Below are positions 42,050-54,604 of a DNA stretch of 64,000 bases, piece by piece. Position 1 is the first letter of the stretch. Each line of letters starts with the position of its first letter. The stretch is from Shinisaurus crocodilurus (Eukaryota > Chordata > Lepidosauria > Squamata > Shinisauridae). The DNA lies in contig CM037877.1 in NCBI GenBank assembly GCA_021292165.1, forward strand, positions 81,313,691 through 81,377,690. The letters are read 5' to 3'. Position numbers and translations under genes: made by a program. The notes below the pieces were generated by a model that ran no database searches, was not told the DNA's origin, and saw only the letters and a program-made list of their open reading frames with translations.

Positions 42050-42245
42050 GTGGGACACTCCTTCAAGCATTTGCCTTTGTGCAGATAGTGTGGTGGGTCT
42101 GAATCAGGCAGACACTTCAGACAATGGCTGGCTCTTGTGCAGTCTTCACAGTCATCTGCACAGCTCTCGCAATATCTTGTCCTCGCATTGCCAAAACTTC
42201 CTTGTGGGCAAACATGGACGCAGGACTCAGCAAAAAGAAAACTCC
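42050..42245 (-). CDS. PCSK5: PCSK5 furin-like cysteine-rich exon
   Basis: Acceptor attatttccag above 42245, donor gtacgt below 42050. I chose this acceptor over a nearer ctgag because only it restores phase with the exon at 45409: G|GG gives Gly, then SFLFAESCVHVCPQGSFGN, TRYCESCADDCEDC, ASHCLKCLPDSDPPHYLHKG and KCLKECP plus two bases of Thr. Ten Cys in 64 full codons. AC|G joins the exon at 38287 as ECPTGFYAEGGTC, a normal furin-repeat boundary. Confidence 0.9.
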
Positions 42246-43116
42246 CTGGAAATAATGGAACAGACAAAGTGTGTCTGAAAGACTGCCAATAGCACAGTAT
42301 TCCAAGCACTTACTTGCTGGTACAACAAGCATTTTAGTCTGCCTGCTAGGTCGCTTCTCACAAAATGCGCATGAGTGTTCTTTTGCTGTAAGTGTGGACA
42401 TGATATTTTAAAATCTTATTTTCTGTAGCACTTTTCCATGAACAGCATGCCGTACCATTCTGTGTGGTGCTATTATTCTCACAAAAACTTCTTCCGTATG
42501 TTAGCCTGAAAGATAGCCATTTGCTCACAGTCACCCTTATAAGCTTCATGGATGAGCAGGGATGCCAACCAGCATCTCTCATCTATGCTGACTGACATTA
42601 TCACCGCCACCACCGCTTTTAATTTGTATGCCGCTTTCCCACACAGAGCTTTTCTACACAACACTGTTAATTCACTGTATCTACTTTCAGTTTTGTCGCA
42701 GAATTAAGATCCGAGCACTACATGAAGAGCATTTCCTTTCCTGCTTTTCTGCTACATAACCTGTAGATGGCACTGTGGCATAGCACAATTACACAAGTGG
42801 GGAAAACATTTTCTTTCGCTTTCTGAAATAATACCAAATTTTCTGTGCTTAAAAAAAAAACTCGCCAAAAGTGCTGTTTAAAAACAGAAGCGAAACTGGA
42901 GGGCCATCTTGTCATCTAAAGAACCCTTAAAAAACCAAGAGTAGGGAAAGGCAAGTGCACAATAAATGCCTTGGGTTGAAAAGCTCACAATGTGCCCAAA
43001 GCAGCTCACAACATTAGAGCAGCAGTACAAAAAGAAGAATGCATATCAATACATCAGTTGCAATAATATCCCAGTCCCATAACAATCCAAACAATTCATT
43101 TCATGAATACTAACAT
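42246..43116 (-). other. PCSK5: PCSK5 intron, no recognised feature
   Basis: No exon found. The 42960-43080 part is unremarkable AT-rich sequence. Confidence 0.4.
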
Positions 43117-43435
43117 ACTATTTTGGAATGAGCTTCCCAGAGAGGCTCGCCTGGCACCTACATTGTGCCCTTTCTGGCGCCAGGAGAAAATATTTTTATT
43201 TTTCCAGGCATTTTAGTCTTTCTGTTCCTGTTGTTTTAAATCTGTTACCGTATTTTAAATCTTTGCATTGCTGTTAGGTTTTATTTTGGTTTTTACTTTT
43301 ATTTATACTGTAGATTTTAACTTTTAAACTTTTACATTGTATCTTATGTTGTAGTTTATGGTTTTAATTGATGTGAACTGTCCAGAGAGCTTCAGCTATT
43401 GGGCGGTATAGAAATGTAATAAATAAATAAATACA
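43117..43435 (+). mobile_element. L2 LINE 3'-end fragment
   Basis: Starts within the ORF2 C-terminus (tggaatgagcttcccagaga, i.e. W-N-E-L-P-R), followed by an AT-rich 3' UTR and the tail gtgaactgtccagagagctt, attgggcggtatagaaatgt and (aataa)n. It is a 5'-truncated L2 copy. Confidence 0.8.
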
Positions 43436-44300
43436 TTTTAAATTAATTTCAAAATAGGCAGTGTCAACAATTAAGACACAATGCCAATTGATATTAATAA
43501 TTAATGCATAAGCCAAAGGCAAATACACCAAACCTTTCCAATGCACTGAGGCATTAACAAACACGCAATCCATAACCACGTCCCTCCCAAAGTGCCAAAT
43601 ACAAGGAAATAGGTTTCTTACAACCTGCAGCCACTGATCTCTCCCTTGCCCCATTCTCTTATTCTGGTGCAGTTCTTCAGGCCCCAGCAGAGACAAGGAG
43701 GACAGTGATGTTTAGTCTCTTCCTCTGCCTGTGCTCTGCAAGTTCCCCTTCCTGCTCACCCCTTGGTAAGCCTATAAACTGGGGCAGCATATTTTCAAGA
43801 ACTACAGATTGTGGTACAGAGTCCAGTGTTGTTTAAAGGTGTACCCTACGATGAACAATACCTCCGGGTCCCACAACATGCCCCTAATCCTTCCTTTGTC
43901 TGTGGTTATAGGGGCACTCACACAGCTTCAAAGGCTACCTTTTTGACCAGTGTAATGTACCTACTTGTGTTAAGCATTCAACTACTTGTGTTAAGCAGGT
44001 GGTTCTGCCCCAAACATTGTAGAAAATTTGGCAGTGCTGGCCTGACATGCCTCCCTCACAACTTTTTAATGGAAATGGGGAGCAGGAAAATGGTGTGCCT
44101 CTTGTATCTGCTGCCTTAAGTAACTGTTTCATATTTTTTCATGGTAGGGCCATCCCTGGGTAGGGCCATCCCTTCGAACAAGGTAGGTGCATTTTTCACA
44201 GAATTTCTTTCAGTTGACTATGTAACAACAGTGGCCCCAGTCTGTCAAGGGCCCTATTATATAGCATTCTTAATTATTGATTAATCCAGAAAGAATTAGA
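43436..44300 (-). other. PCSK5: PCSK5 intron, no recognised feature
   Basis: A weak hAT-MITE-like end (ttcatggtagggccatccc) near 44140 is the only hint of a repeat. Confidence 0.4.
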
Positions 44301-44417
44301 CTGGGTTCAGATAACATGATAACTCACACTCAAGGGTTGAGTCTAGGTTGAGTGTGGATTGTCATTGAACCATGGGTTGTTGTTGTTGAAACGTGGGTTA
44401 TTGTGTTGTCTGAACCA
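44301..44417. mobile_element. Short MITE (gggttcagataaca ends)
   Basis: ctgggttcagataacatgat at the left and ttgtgttgtctgaacc at the right are inverted repeats. Same terminal motif as 29126-29291. Confidence 0.7.
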
Positions 44418-44763
44418 AGCCAAGATAACAAACTATGGTGAACAACCCACTGTCACAATAAGATCATTGGGAGATGTGCCTGGGCACCAGTGCCAAAACA
44501 TGGACAACCTGGTGTTTTCAGTATTACAACATTACCATTCAGGAGTGTACACCCACTGCTGTTTAGAAACAAGCATGGCTTAAACGCCCCCATGACTTAT
44601 TGTATTGTGTGACCCCAGTCCTTCCATGCTTTCCCAAAGGTCAGTTCAAAATGTATGCATATAACTTGCTATCTCATTACTTGATTATTTAGCACTCAAT
44701 AACTCACAGCTGTACGTATGACTAATCTATTTTGTGAAATATTCTGTTTGTGGCCATAAGTCA

Positions 44764-44899
44764 TGGGGTAGGCAACCTGGTGCCCTCCAGATGTTTTGGA
44801 CTACAACTCCCATAAGCCCTAGCTAGCATGGCCAATGATCAGAAATTATGGCAGTTGTAGTCCAGAAATCTGGAGGGCACCAGGTTGCCTGTCCTTGCA
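44764..44899. mobile_element. Palindromic 136-bp hAT MITE
   Basis: Left tggggtaggcaacctggtgc, right gcaccaggttgcctgtcctt. The inner stem is ccagatgttttggactacaa / ttgtagtccagaaatctgga. Flanking octamers ataagtca and ataagtga differ at one base. The length is exactly that of the copies at 12359 and 34133. Confidence 0.85.
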
Positions 44900-44907
44900 A
44901 TAAGTGA

Positions 44908-45408
44908 TATGAAAAATCTTTCACATCCAGCGTGAAAGAGCCACTGCAAGATTGTTCATTCAGTGCTAAACATGTACAGTATGAACAGGGCTCCTTTTTC
45001 AAAAGCAGCTTAAGGAATGATGCTACAGTGAAAAAATGACAAAATTAAACTTTGTTCACATGTGCTATTGCTTGCAAAGGTTTGCATGGCATTTTGAAAC
45101 TTCTACTTATCCAGATATTAATGGAGAGTTCATAACTTACTGCAATAAAAGAGGAAAGGAGAATTAGGGTGTTTTTTCTGTAACACTAAATAAAATAAAA
45201 CCCAGCATGTTTTCTGTAACAATAAATAAAATAAAACCCAGCATGAATCTTTAACTGTATGCTCTTATAAAGCCTATCTTTGAAGAATTGCAATTTTTCA
45301 AGTGCAAGTTGAAATCTATGTTAACTAAAGCTTCCTCGGGGAATATACAGCAAACCAAAACCTTTTGATAATAGAATGCGTAACACTGGAAACGCTAAAT
45401 GTTACTAC
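44908..45408 (-). other. PCSK5: PCSK5 intron, no recognised feature
   Basis: A short direct repeat (tttctgtaac...aataaaataaaacccagcat, about 45175-45245) is the only structure noted. Confidence 0.45.
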
Positions 45409-45492
45409 CTTGGGGACATGAAGTGCATATATAGGGAGCTTTTTCACAGGTTTTGCATGTAGGATCACAAGACGGAAACTGAGTGGATGTTG
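45409..45492 (-). CDS. PCSK5: PCSK5 short furin-like exon (84 bp)
   Basis: Acceptor cttaatacag above 45492, donor gtagta below 45409. CA joins G of the exon at 56353 as Ala, then TSTQFPSCDPTCKTCEKAP and YICTSCPQ plus one base. Five Cys; it holds half a furin repeat. The correct frame is too short to stand out as an open frame, but both junctions keep phase (27 full codons) and the joined protein ...CTSCPQGSFLFAESC is a normal module. Confidence 0.87.
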
Positions 45493-45602
45493 CTGTATTA
45501 AGAGAGAAATAATAAGAACTGAGTTAATAATGTACGTTGTATATCTGTTTGTCTGTATGCAGAATACATAATTACAAACATTAGAGATCATTTAGTATCC
45601 CT

Positions 45603-45860
45603 TAGGGCAGTATCCAATGGAGTTGCTGTGCTCCTGCTCATTCCATTGCGACAGCGGGACCCACTGCTAGTGCAACAGTGAGTTAGCTCTCAGTGGAAAC
45701 ACGTGTTTCTGGATTGGGACAGGTCAGTGAAGCTTACATTAGGGACCTTCCTATTCTATGAGCTCTTGCTCAGTTTGGGTTACTTTTAGAACCATTAGTT
45801 CCCCTTTGCACTAGTGGTGGGTCCCACTGGTACGTGGGCATCATAAGATACTGCTCTTAG
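45603..45860. mobile_element. MITE with ttagggcagtatcc termini
   Basis: ttagggcagtatccaatgg on the left and gatactgctctta on the right are inverted repeats. About 258 bp, non-coding. Possibly Harbinger-type by the TTA ends; this is inference. Confidence 0.65.
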
Positions 45861-46141
45861 TTAATAAAGGAACAGAAATGCCAATGATGCTGAGATAATG
45901 GGACTCTCACCCAGATTGGGTGATTTTGCAGATGACAATAAGAATATGAATCAGATAAAGGAGGAACCGTGTCTACTGATCAACACATAGTCTCTGCAAG
46001 ATAACATCCATCGGGCTTTCTGTTAATAATATGTTGTTTAAATTGTTATCTACAAGTGGCTGATTTAAAAATGTGCACCCATGTATGATTAAGAGAGATC
46101 CAGCATATTGCAATACCATTATAATAGCTTCTCGTTGTTGT

Positions 46142-46175
<34 letters not shown>

Positions 46176-47587
46176 CCCCTATTGGGAGGATTTGTGGAGG
46201 CCCAAATGCATTTAGGAGCATGGCTAGGGGAGCTGGCCACAATCTCGCCCCATCATGCATCACCTTGGACAATTTCTAAGCTATCTAAAAACTTTGTTTT
46301 AAACCAGTTACAATTGCTCTCACCTTGCTGAAAGCAAATGATGACCCCATCTGGTCACAATGCTCACAATACTGGCACACCATCACACTTAAGGATGTGA
46401 TGGTATGCCAGTATGGTGGGCATTACATACAACACATTCCCTAATGTGACCCCTATCTCTAAACACCTATTATTCTTTCTTTCTTTCTTTCTTTCTTTCT
46501 TAGATGATAATTAAAATTAACACCAACAACCTATAAATACTATAGAATTTTACCAATCATTTTTTTAATGATCTCTTCACTTACTCATATCAAATTAAAT
46601 TATACTGTGTACGGATTTCCCCATATCTTGAACTTTATTATTCCAGAATCCTATAAAAAGACTCTACTTCCTTATAAAGTTATTCTCCTGTTGTCTCTCT
46701 TCCCTAACATGTACTAAATTTGTCAACTTGATCAAATGGACCATCTTATTAATCCAGTCAACAATCAATGGAGGGTCGATCTTTTTCTAGTCATAGGAAG
46801 TACATAAAAGCAGTTGTTAATTCATAAGACATCAGCTCCATACCCTCTGTGAATTATTTCCTTAACATAATAAAAATACCAATGGACCTAATCACATATC
46901 CTATACCACCATATCCTTACTCCCTTTTATGATTGCTATCCAATGATGCTTAATTTTTAGATAAGTCTAGAAAATAAGGTAAAGATCTGCTCTTCCCAAA
47001 ACAAACTGCCAACATTTATAATCTATTAGAGCATATATTCTACTCAATCTCAAACACTTATTATTAGCTAGCACAGTGAATTTGGGTATTTAGCAACAAC
47101 TGATCTTGCTTCCTCTTCTCAAACAAAACATGTTAATATTCAATTTTGGTTTAATACTTTGAAAAGACTTGTAATGTGCTCAGTTTTCAGCTACAAAATT
47201 GTTAGCCCTGTAATATTTCTGAGTCTCCACTAGAGGGGAATATGTACTAGGAATTGAGGTATTATGTAGCATATGGCACATTAAACCAGCCAACATTTCA
47301 ACTATCCTCCAGTCAGACATCCTCCAGTCAGACATTAATGCTTATGTTCAGAGCATGCCTTAAGCTACATGCAAACGTCATGTAGATGGAGTAGCATAGA
47401 CATCTTAGGGAAGATTTGAGAACTTCCAGGTTTTCACTGAAAATGTGCTTTTTCACTAGGAAAGAACTGCATGCGTACTACCTTTCCTGTGTGAAAAACT
47501 GCACATTTTTCACACAGGAAAAATGAAACCCCTTTGACAAGAAGTAATATATTTTGATGTGATTAGGTTTATTTTGTTTAGTTACAC
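45861..47587 (-). other. PCSK5: PCSK5 intron with two microsatellites
   Basis: Contains (TGA)n at 46143-46174 and (TTCT)n at 46471-46501. The 46500-47100 stretch is A/T- and C-rich and may be an old LINE fragment, but nothing decisive is visible. No exon found. Confidence 0.45.
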
Positions 47588-48357
47588 AGTGGGACTGTTC
47601 CCACATCACACTTAGTCACCCTGCCAATAAGCCACAATGGGTTGGTCATTCATGGAACAACCCACAGAATGCCTGACAGATGATCAAGCTTGCTGTGGCT
47701 TGTTCTCCCCCTCCTTCCTCCTCAGTCCTCCAGCCAGCTCCGGCACATATCCCAGGGGACTTTGTGGCAGAACCCATCTTGTCTCCTCATCCTGGGCCCG
47801 TCCCCACTCTAATCACTACCCCTTTTTAGTTCCTGACTCCCCCCCTCAAAAATGCACAACTGGGGTTTTAATTTATTGTTGTTGTTGTTGTTGCTTGCTG
47901 CTCGTCTTTCACAAGTACACACTTGTGGCTGTCCGATATGAGTAGTCTTGCCTGGTCAATTTCCTTGTATGTTTCATCTGTCAAAGGGAGGGTGAATATG
48001 CAAGGAAATTGACAAGATGAGGTTGCCTATTGGCTAATTTATGCACAGTTGCTAAGGACCAGTGGAGAAATAACAGGAAGAGAAAGGAGGGACCTGGTAC
48101 TGCAAGTCAGGAGTGCGAGTGCCAAAATGGGGGGGGGGGGGAGCCAAAGGAATAAGTGCACCAAAAGGGGGGGCAATATCTCCCCCTTGGTGATGTTATC
48201 CTCTTGGTTTCAAGTGTTGAACTGACACTTCTCAGTGCCCTCCACTTTTTCAACACTTTCTTGACTCTTTAGCTACTCCAGAAAGGGGAAATATTAACTC
48301 CCCCCCACTTTTCATGGCTCCTTTTCAGAGCAGTTACTGCTGCTGTTGCAAAAGACT

Positions 48358-48406
<49 letters not shown>

Positions 48407-48770
48407 ATTATGACCCTAATTGTGCATTTTTGAGGCACTGAAAAATAAAATAAAGCTGGAGATCAAATTATGGTCCTTCCAAAAGTGCTGTTTTGGAATC
48501 GGTGGGAAAGGCACTCACTGGCAAGATGGCAAAATGTGTGCGGCATGGGCTTTTTTGCAGCTCTTGACGAGTGGCTCTGTAACCAATCTCAGCAACCAAT
48601 GAAGAAATTGGTCTCCCGGGTTTGGACGACATCGTGGGCAAGAACAACCCTACAACAAGCCATGGGTTCTCTGTGTGGCTTGTTTCTAAAAATGAGCCAT
48701 CCCACAGAAAGCGTTCTGGGTTTGGATGGCACAACAACCCACCATGACTAGCTGCCCATGGTGGTTATCT
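47588..48770. other. Probable cluster of decayed MITEs of the cacaatgggttg type
   Basis: Motifs gccacaatgggttggtc (47631), caaccctacaacaagccatg (48646) and ggcacaacaacccaccatg (48728) recall the palindromic elements at 29126 and 44301, but ends and target duplications are not clear. Also contains (TTG)n at 47877-47893, a poly-G run near 48130 and (ATC)n at 48358-48406. Confidence 0.4.
48358..48406. repeat. (ATC)n microsatellite
   Basis: About 16 uninterrupted atc units. Confidence 0.95.
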
Positions 48771-49839
48771 GCAAACTGAGGTTAATTCAATCTCAATGAT
48801 GTCCAAATTGCTAGGGCATGTGATGGACAATCTCTGAGACACTGGATCCATATTTGATCTTTTTTTTTTTTTTTTTAGCTTAGTGAACTTTCTGCTCAGG
48901 AGTTAAACCACCGGTGTATACCAGTCTTAAAATTATCTGAGTAGGAGTGCCAATGACATTATACCTGTCAAAGCGGGTAGATTGACATTTGTATTAATGT
49001 ATACCAAATTTCTTAGTCACCGTATTGTCTTCAACACACATAGTAACTTTAGATGCTTATCTCAACAGACCCTTGAAGAGAGCTGTATATATATGAAGTC
49101 TTTCCTTGCCCCAAGCCTGCATCAAAGAAACCCAATTCCAGTGAACAGAATAAACTACACTAATGCCACAATTCTACATTTTCTTACCGGGAGTTGGATC
49201 TAGGATTTGCCATTGATGGAAGGGCTCCTCTCATGGAATCTGCCTACACTCGATTTTGGGGATCCTCCCCCCAACAGCTCACCCCATTCAGCAGGGTCCC
49301 CTGACCCTGTGCATAACATTTTCAGGAGCCTGGAGGGACTGCTGTGGGGAGGAGCAAGTCCATTTGCAATAGCCCTGTTGCTTATACCTAAATCTGGATT
49401 CAGCCCTTGATATACAATGCGGGTCAGGTTATAACTGCTGACATCTGCATGAATCATGTCTCTGCTAAGTACAGTTATTATGTTTCCAGTGCTTGGAAGC
49501 ACTTCTTTTTATGCTTCATAGGTCAGGAAAGTTAAGCATTCTCCTTTTGCAATGCATAATATCAGTTTTAAAGTGGTTCTTCGTTCATATTGGACAGTGT
49601 GGTTCTCATGCTCCTTAACTGGAAATAAATGGAATGCTTTCAAATAAATGTATTCTGCTATGACAGTCTCTGAAAAATGGACACTATTTCCCCCTTCAGA
49701 AGCAAACCTGTTGACAAAGTGAGGAACGGCAGAGAATGCGTACCGCGTTGCAACATTGCAGAAGTGTACACATGACTTCAGAAGGTAACCTATCAGTTAC
49801 CAAAGTAAGTAGCATGGATGTGATCTGAATGTGCTACAT
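48771..49839 (-). other. PCSK5: PCSK5 intron, no recognised feature
   Basis: A poly-T run at about 48860 and an inverted gttggatctagg / ctggattcagccc pair (49194-49410) suggest a decayed MITE. No exon found. Confidence 0.4.
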
Positions 49840-50182
49840 TTAGATCCAGAGGGAGAGCTGTTTATTTCTTAGATTTTATTCTGCTTATGGCTATGCAAAA
49901 ATGGATACAGCCACGAATACAAATGTATAGAAAAGGACACATATATCTAAGACATAATTATAAGGTAAGGTATAACGGAAACAACACATACATATAATAA
50001 AATCCTAGAATCTCTTCAGTCTCTGAACTTACAAGAATTATAAACTTGAGGGCACTAAAGACTAGTTGAAAGTAAGTCATACCCCCTATTTTTTAGTCTA
50101 GTTACTGACAGCCACAAGTTACATTAATTTAACAAATGAATGTGTAAAATATATGCATGCAACTCCGGAGAGGGTGTAGTAG

Positions 50183-50183
<1 letters not shown>

Positions 50184-50219
<36 letters not shown>
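50184..50219. repeat. (CA)n microsatellite (copy A)
   Basis: About 18 ca units. The copy at 58930-58965 in copy B has the same length, which is notable because such loci change length quickly. Confidence 0.92.
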
Positions 50220-50221
<2 letters not shown>

Positions 50222-50721
50222 TACTGGACTGCAACAGCTCTAGATATTTTTAAAAATAGGGATGATGTTTAAAAAAGTTTACCACCATTTCCCCTTGATG
50301 CTACATCCTTTTTTTCTGCAGAGTTTTCATTTCCTACATAGATTGCAAAATCAAAGAGAAAGGAGGTGTGATGATTTACCCTAACCTAGGATCAGTTGGC
50401 TCCAAAGATCTTGGATATACAGTCATCAGACTCAAGCAGGGATGGACCAAGACTCACATTCCTAATACAGATTGTTTTGGCAGACCCAGGAATAAATTGG
50501 TCTGGGGCTGGGTCCAGAATTCAACAGGCTCCAAGATATACTCCATGCTCCATCTTGATGTCTGGAACTGCCCCGAGTCTTGTCAAACCCTGCTGTGCAT
50601 TCCCAGAGGTGTCCAGTGTGGTACCAGATCAACAACATCATCATCATCATCAGCCCTATATCACACTGAAGGCTCAGGGTATGCGTAGCACATCCTAACA
50701 AGCGAAGGCCCTTTGGGGAAA

Positions 50722-51378
50722 GGGTGTGGATCAGTGGTAAGAGTTTATGCTTTGCATGCTATAGGTCCGAAGTTCAGTCTCTGGCACCTCCGGGTAGGAC
50801 TGGAAAAAGCTCCTGTCTGAAAGCCTGGAGAGCTGCTCCAGTCAGTGTAAGGCAGGGGCTGGCCACACAGTGCCCGTGGGTGCACCAGCGCCCACCAAGA
50901 CACCCCCCCACACACACAATGTGCCCACAAGACCGATTTTCCCTACCTCTGCTGGAGTGATATTGCTCCATTGCCTTTAACACAGATGGGGGAAAGGGTG
51001 TCCTGTCAAAAAAACAGCTTGGTGGGGAGGAATCCCACCCCCACCAGTGACCATTGGGGCAAAGGGTGCCCTGTCAAAAAAAAAAAAAAAGCTTGGTGGG
51101 GTGGGTGAACTTCCTCCCCCGTGCCATTTTTTTGGGGGGATCTTTTTCTTCACTTCTATTGAAGTAAGTGGAGTGATACTGCTCCATTGACTTTAACAGA
51201 GGTGGGGGAAATGGTCCCCTGCCAAAAAATAGCTGAGGGGGACAAGAAATGTGATGGGGAAAGAAAAGAAAGAATCCAGAGAAGGGGGACAAGAAAAAGG
51301 AGACTCAAAAGGGGACAATATTGACAAAGATGGACCAATGGTCTGGCTTGGAATAAGGCTGTTTCCTATGTTCCTAAG
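50722..51378 (+). mobile_element. tRNA-derived squamate SINE split by an insertion (copy A)
   Basis: The head has ggatcagtggtaagagttta, tgctttgcatgctataggtc and a B-box-like ggtccgaagttcagtc, then ggaaaaagctcctgtctgaa and ctggagagctgctccagtca. The tail (ggaccaatggtctggcttgg, aataaggctgtttcctatgt) follows only after about 480 bases of inserted sequence. The insert contains two related blocks with ggagtgatattgctccattg and gggaaagggtgtcctgtcaa. Confidence 0.75.
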
Positions 51379-52288
51379 CCCAGAGGACAGTCTGGCACTT
51401 TCTGAGCCTCACTGTGTATGCACGGGTGCTTTTTTTTTTTTTTAATACATGTTGTGAAAGAAAATATATAGTGAAAAGGTAAAGGTCAAAATTGGTTTTG
51501 AAACTGAACTTTTGAAAGGCTCTTCAAGTTGAAAACAGAGGCCTGTTTGGGAAACTTCTAACGCTGAGGCGTTTTGGGTGGGAACCCCTCCCCCACCGTC
51601 TCTCCGAGCATGCTCCAGAGAGCATGCTCCAGAGAGCATTTCTTTTTCATTTCTGCCATGCAGAAAATATCAACATTTGACAACATTTCAGAAAAGAATA
51701 TTTGAATATTCCTTGAAATTATATTCTTGTTGATCTGGTACCATAGTTTTGAAACTAGCTTAAACTTCAAAACACATCCCTCTGAATTTTTTCAGGACAT
51801 ATATCAGTCTGAATTTATTTTCTCTTTGCTTCTCTTCCAAAAATACTGTTGACTCTCTGGCTTAAACATAAAAAGACTGGTGATGCAGCATGTTAATAAA
51901 CTGCAGTAATAATGCCCTTTCTGTTTGTTAAACATCTATTCTAGCTGAACTGCTGTGTGTTAACATACAGTGAAACAAGCCCGTCACTATTATGTCTCCT
52001 GGCTCCCAAAATAATTTCATCATCTGGTACACAAGATAAAATACAGATGTTCTGAGCTACACTTATTGGCCCAGACATTTTTTTTCTCTTGGCTTACACT
52101 TAAAAAACAGTGCCTGAATACCAGACAAACACAGATTCATTACTTCAGGCTCTGTCACAAGTTTATTCACAGTTTATCCTAGTTGTGAGCTGAATTACTG
52201 AGGCTCCCCTCACCCTTCCCAGTGAGTATGCAAAACTGGCATCCTCCAAAAAAGTTGCTATATAGATATACAGACTGAGTCAAAAATA

Positions 52289-52758
52289 TTAGGGTAAGAG
52301 CGGAATCCTATGGCCCTGAGATGGCAACTGAGGGCCATAGGATGCTGGGGATTTCCCCCTCTGCTGCCACAGATGACGCTAAGACCTTGGAGAGGGAAAT
52401 CCTAGGGGGGGGGATGGATTTCCTCCCACCCACTGACCCCTGCCCCTCCCAGCCACCATGGAAAGCTCCATAGCAGCTTCCTCTCCCGAGGTTGGTCTCC
52501 CAACCTCAGGAGGAGAGGAAATGGGCATGTTGGGGCAGGTAAGTGGGCAGGGAGGGGAGAGGCTGTGGATTCGCTGGATCCACAAGACTCTCAGCTCCCA
52601 TCTCTCACCCTGGTAGCATGACTCAAAAAAATAATGCAAAGGAGGATGGAGAGGGGGAAATAGCCTCTGTCGCTCCTCCCACCCTGCTGACAATTGGAAG
52701 CCTCCAATATCAGACGCCACTGTCGTTTGGGCAGGAATCCCACAGGATTGCACCCTAA
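52289..52758. mobile_element. MITE of the TTAGGGTGCAATCC family (copy A)
   Basis: Left ttagggtaagagcggaatcc then tatggcc; right cacaggattgcaccctaa. The inverted repeat is imperfect. Same family as 6691-7139. Repeated at 61021-61490 in copy B. Confidence 0.65.
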
Positions 52759-53666
52759 GTGGAATTTCCCCTCCCTTATCGTCCCACTGCCACACAGCAA
52801 GAACATGTGTGTACTTGCTTCTCCCTTTCCAGCTGGGAGTAAGAGACATGGGAGAACTCTATGAGGGAAGCAGCATGCTGCTGATGGCACAGTCATTGGA
52901 TGAGACAGATGATGGGGTAGGAGGCTGGGTTGGGGGGATTTCCCCACTGCAGAGCAGTGTCTTAAGCATGTAGAGGGGCTATTTGCCTGCAGAAATCTGT
53001 TTCTACAAGCAAACAGGTCTTCATCTCAATCAGGTCCCATATATCATGTTGCTGTTTATTTAAAAAAAAAAAAAAAAAAAAAAACTCCACAAGTGTTCTT
53101 TCATTTATCCTCATGTAGAAAACAAGACTTCTGTTTAAAATTAGGAAAGGTGTTGTCTTGCTTGATATATACCAATCTCTCAGACTGTAAGAAGTATTCA
53201 TATAAGTGTAATATTTCTGAATTTCCTCTGGAAGAAAGTGAGTTAACAATTGCTGCCAAGGAACCATAGTAGTGCGTGCCCATTCATGAATGATGATTGT
53301 CTTGCAACCTAATATAATTAACCAATTGTGAATTCTACTAGACTAGTTTTTGATCAGCTTGACTCATATTGAAGAGTCAATTCAATTATTAAGTCCAGTG
53401 TGAACATTTTCAGTTACACAGTTCTTGTGGCAATGAATATTCTACTTGGACTGAGCTGACATTATAGTTTATGACTTTATATTAAGACTGTACCCACTTT
53501 AGCCCCAACATTATTTGACTTCTATTAGTATCATTTTCCTAATAATACAGATCAGTAGATACCCTAGAAATGTATTATTTCAACCTAGTTGAATTGGGGC
53601 AAGGGAGATTTGTTAGTGTCAGGTGTGCTGAATCATTGTCCCTGACACTTGCACACCCTATGGGGA

Positions 53667-54330
53667 TCCTGCACATAAGAAGAGCCATGCTGGATCAGAC
53701 CAAGGGTCCATCTAGTCCAGCATCCTGCTCACACAGTGGCCAACCAGCTGCCAATGGGAAACCCACCAGTAGGACATGAATGCAGCAGTACCCTCCCACC
53801 CATGTTCCCCAGGAACTGCTGAACATAGGCATACTGCCACTGATACTGGAGATAGCATATAGCCATCAGAACTAGTAGCCATGGATAGCCTTCTCCTCCA
53901 TGAATTTGCCAAATCCCCTTTTAAAGCTGTCCAAATTGGGGGCCATCACTATATCTTGTGGAATTGAATTCCATAGTTTAACTATGCACTGTGTAAACAA
54001 GTACTTCCTTTTATCTGTCCTGAATCTCCCATCAATCAGCTTCATGGGATGACCCCACTGGGTTCTAGTGTTATGAGAGAGGGAGAAAAATGTCTCACAC
54101 ACTTTCTCCACATCATGCATAATATTGTACGCCTTTATCATGTCTTCCCTTATTCACCTTTTTTCTATGCTAAACAATACCAGATGTCGTAACCTTTCCT
54201 CGTAGGGGAATTGTTCCAGCCCCTTGATCATTTTAGTTGCCGTTTTCTGCACTTTTTTCATCTCTACAATATCCTTTTTTAGGTGCAGTGACCAGAACTG
54301 TACACAGTATTCTAAGAGTTGTCACACCAT
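53667..54330 (-). mobile_element. CR1-like LINE 3' fragment (copy A)
   Basis: The minus strand encodes a CR1-type ORF2 C-terminus: SLSHNTRTQWGHPMKL, GRFRTDKRKYLFTQC, VKLWNSIPQDIVMAPNLDSF and KRGFGKFMEEKAIHGY. It then continues into the 3' region whose complement reads gctggatcagaccaagggtc. It is truncated, with no full reverse transcriptase. The clade call (CR1/L3-like) is from motif resemblance only. Confidence 0.7.
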
Positions 54331-54604
54331 AGATTTATACGAGGGAGTATGATATTGGCAGTTTTATTTTCAATTTCTTTCTTAATTATGCCTAACATGG
54401 AGTCTGCTAATCCCTGTGCTGATCACTACTATTCCAAATAGAAGAACAAGATTGGCACAGGTGGTATAGTCCAATTCAGTGCTTGTAGAGCCAATTGGTA
54501 CATCGTCAACTGGGTTACTGTCCCCCTCACTTCCCATTTATTGTGCTTCAGTTGCCGCGGAAAGCCTATCCTAATTTATGTACTGAAATGTGCAACCCAC
54601 CCTT

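Noticed and set aside
42226..42230. Alternative splice acceptor ctgag for the exon at 42050
   Set aside because: It would start in phase 0 and break the frame with exon 45409-45492. The cag at 42246-42248 keeps phase and extends the furin repeat sensibly.
50368..50688. 106-codon frame present identically in both duplicate copies
   Set aside because: Identity is explained by the long duplication. The frame has no recognisable domain and ends in a short (cat) run.
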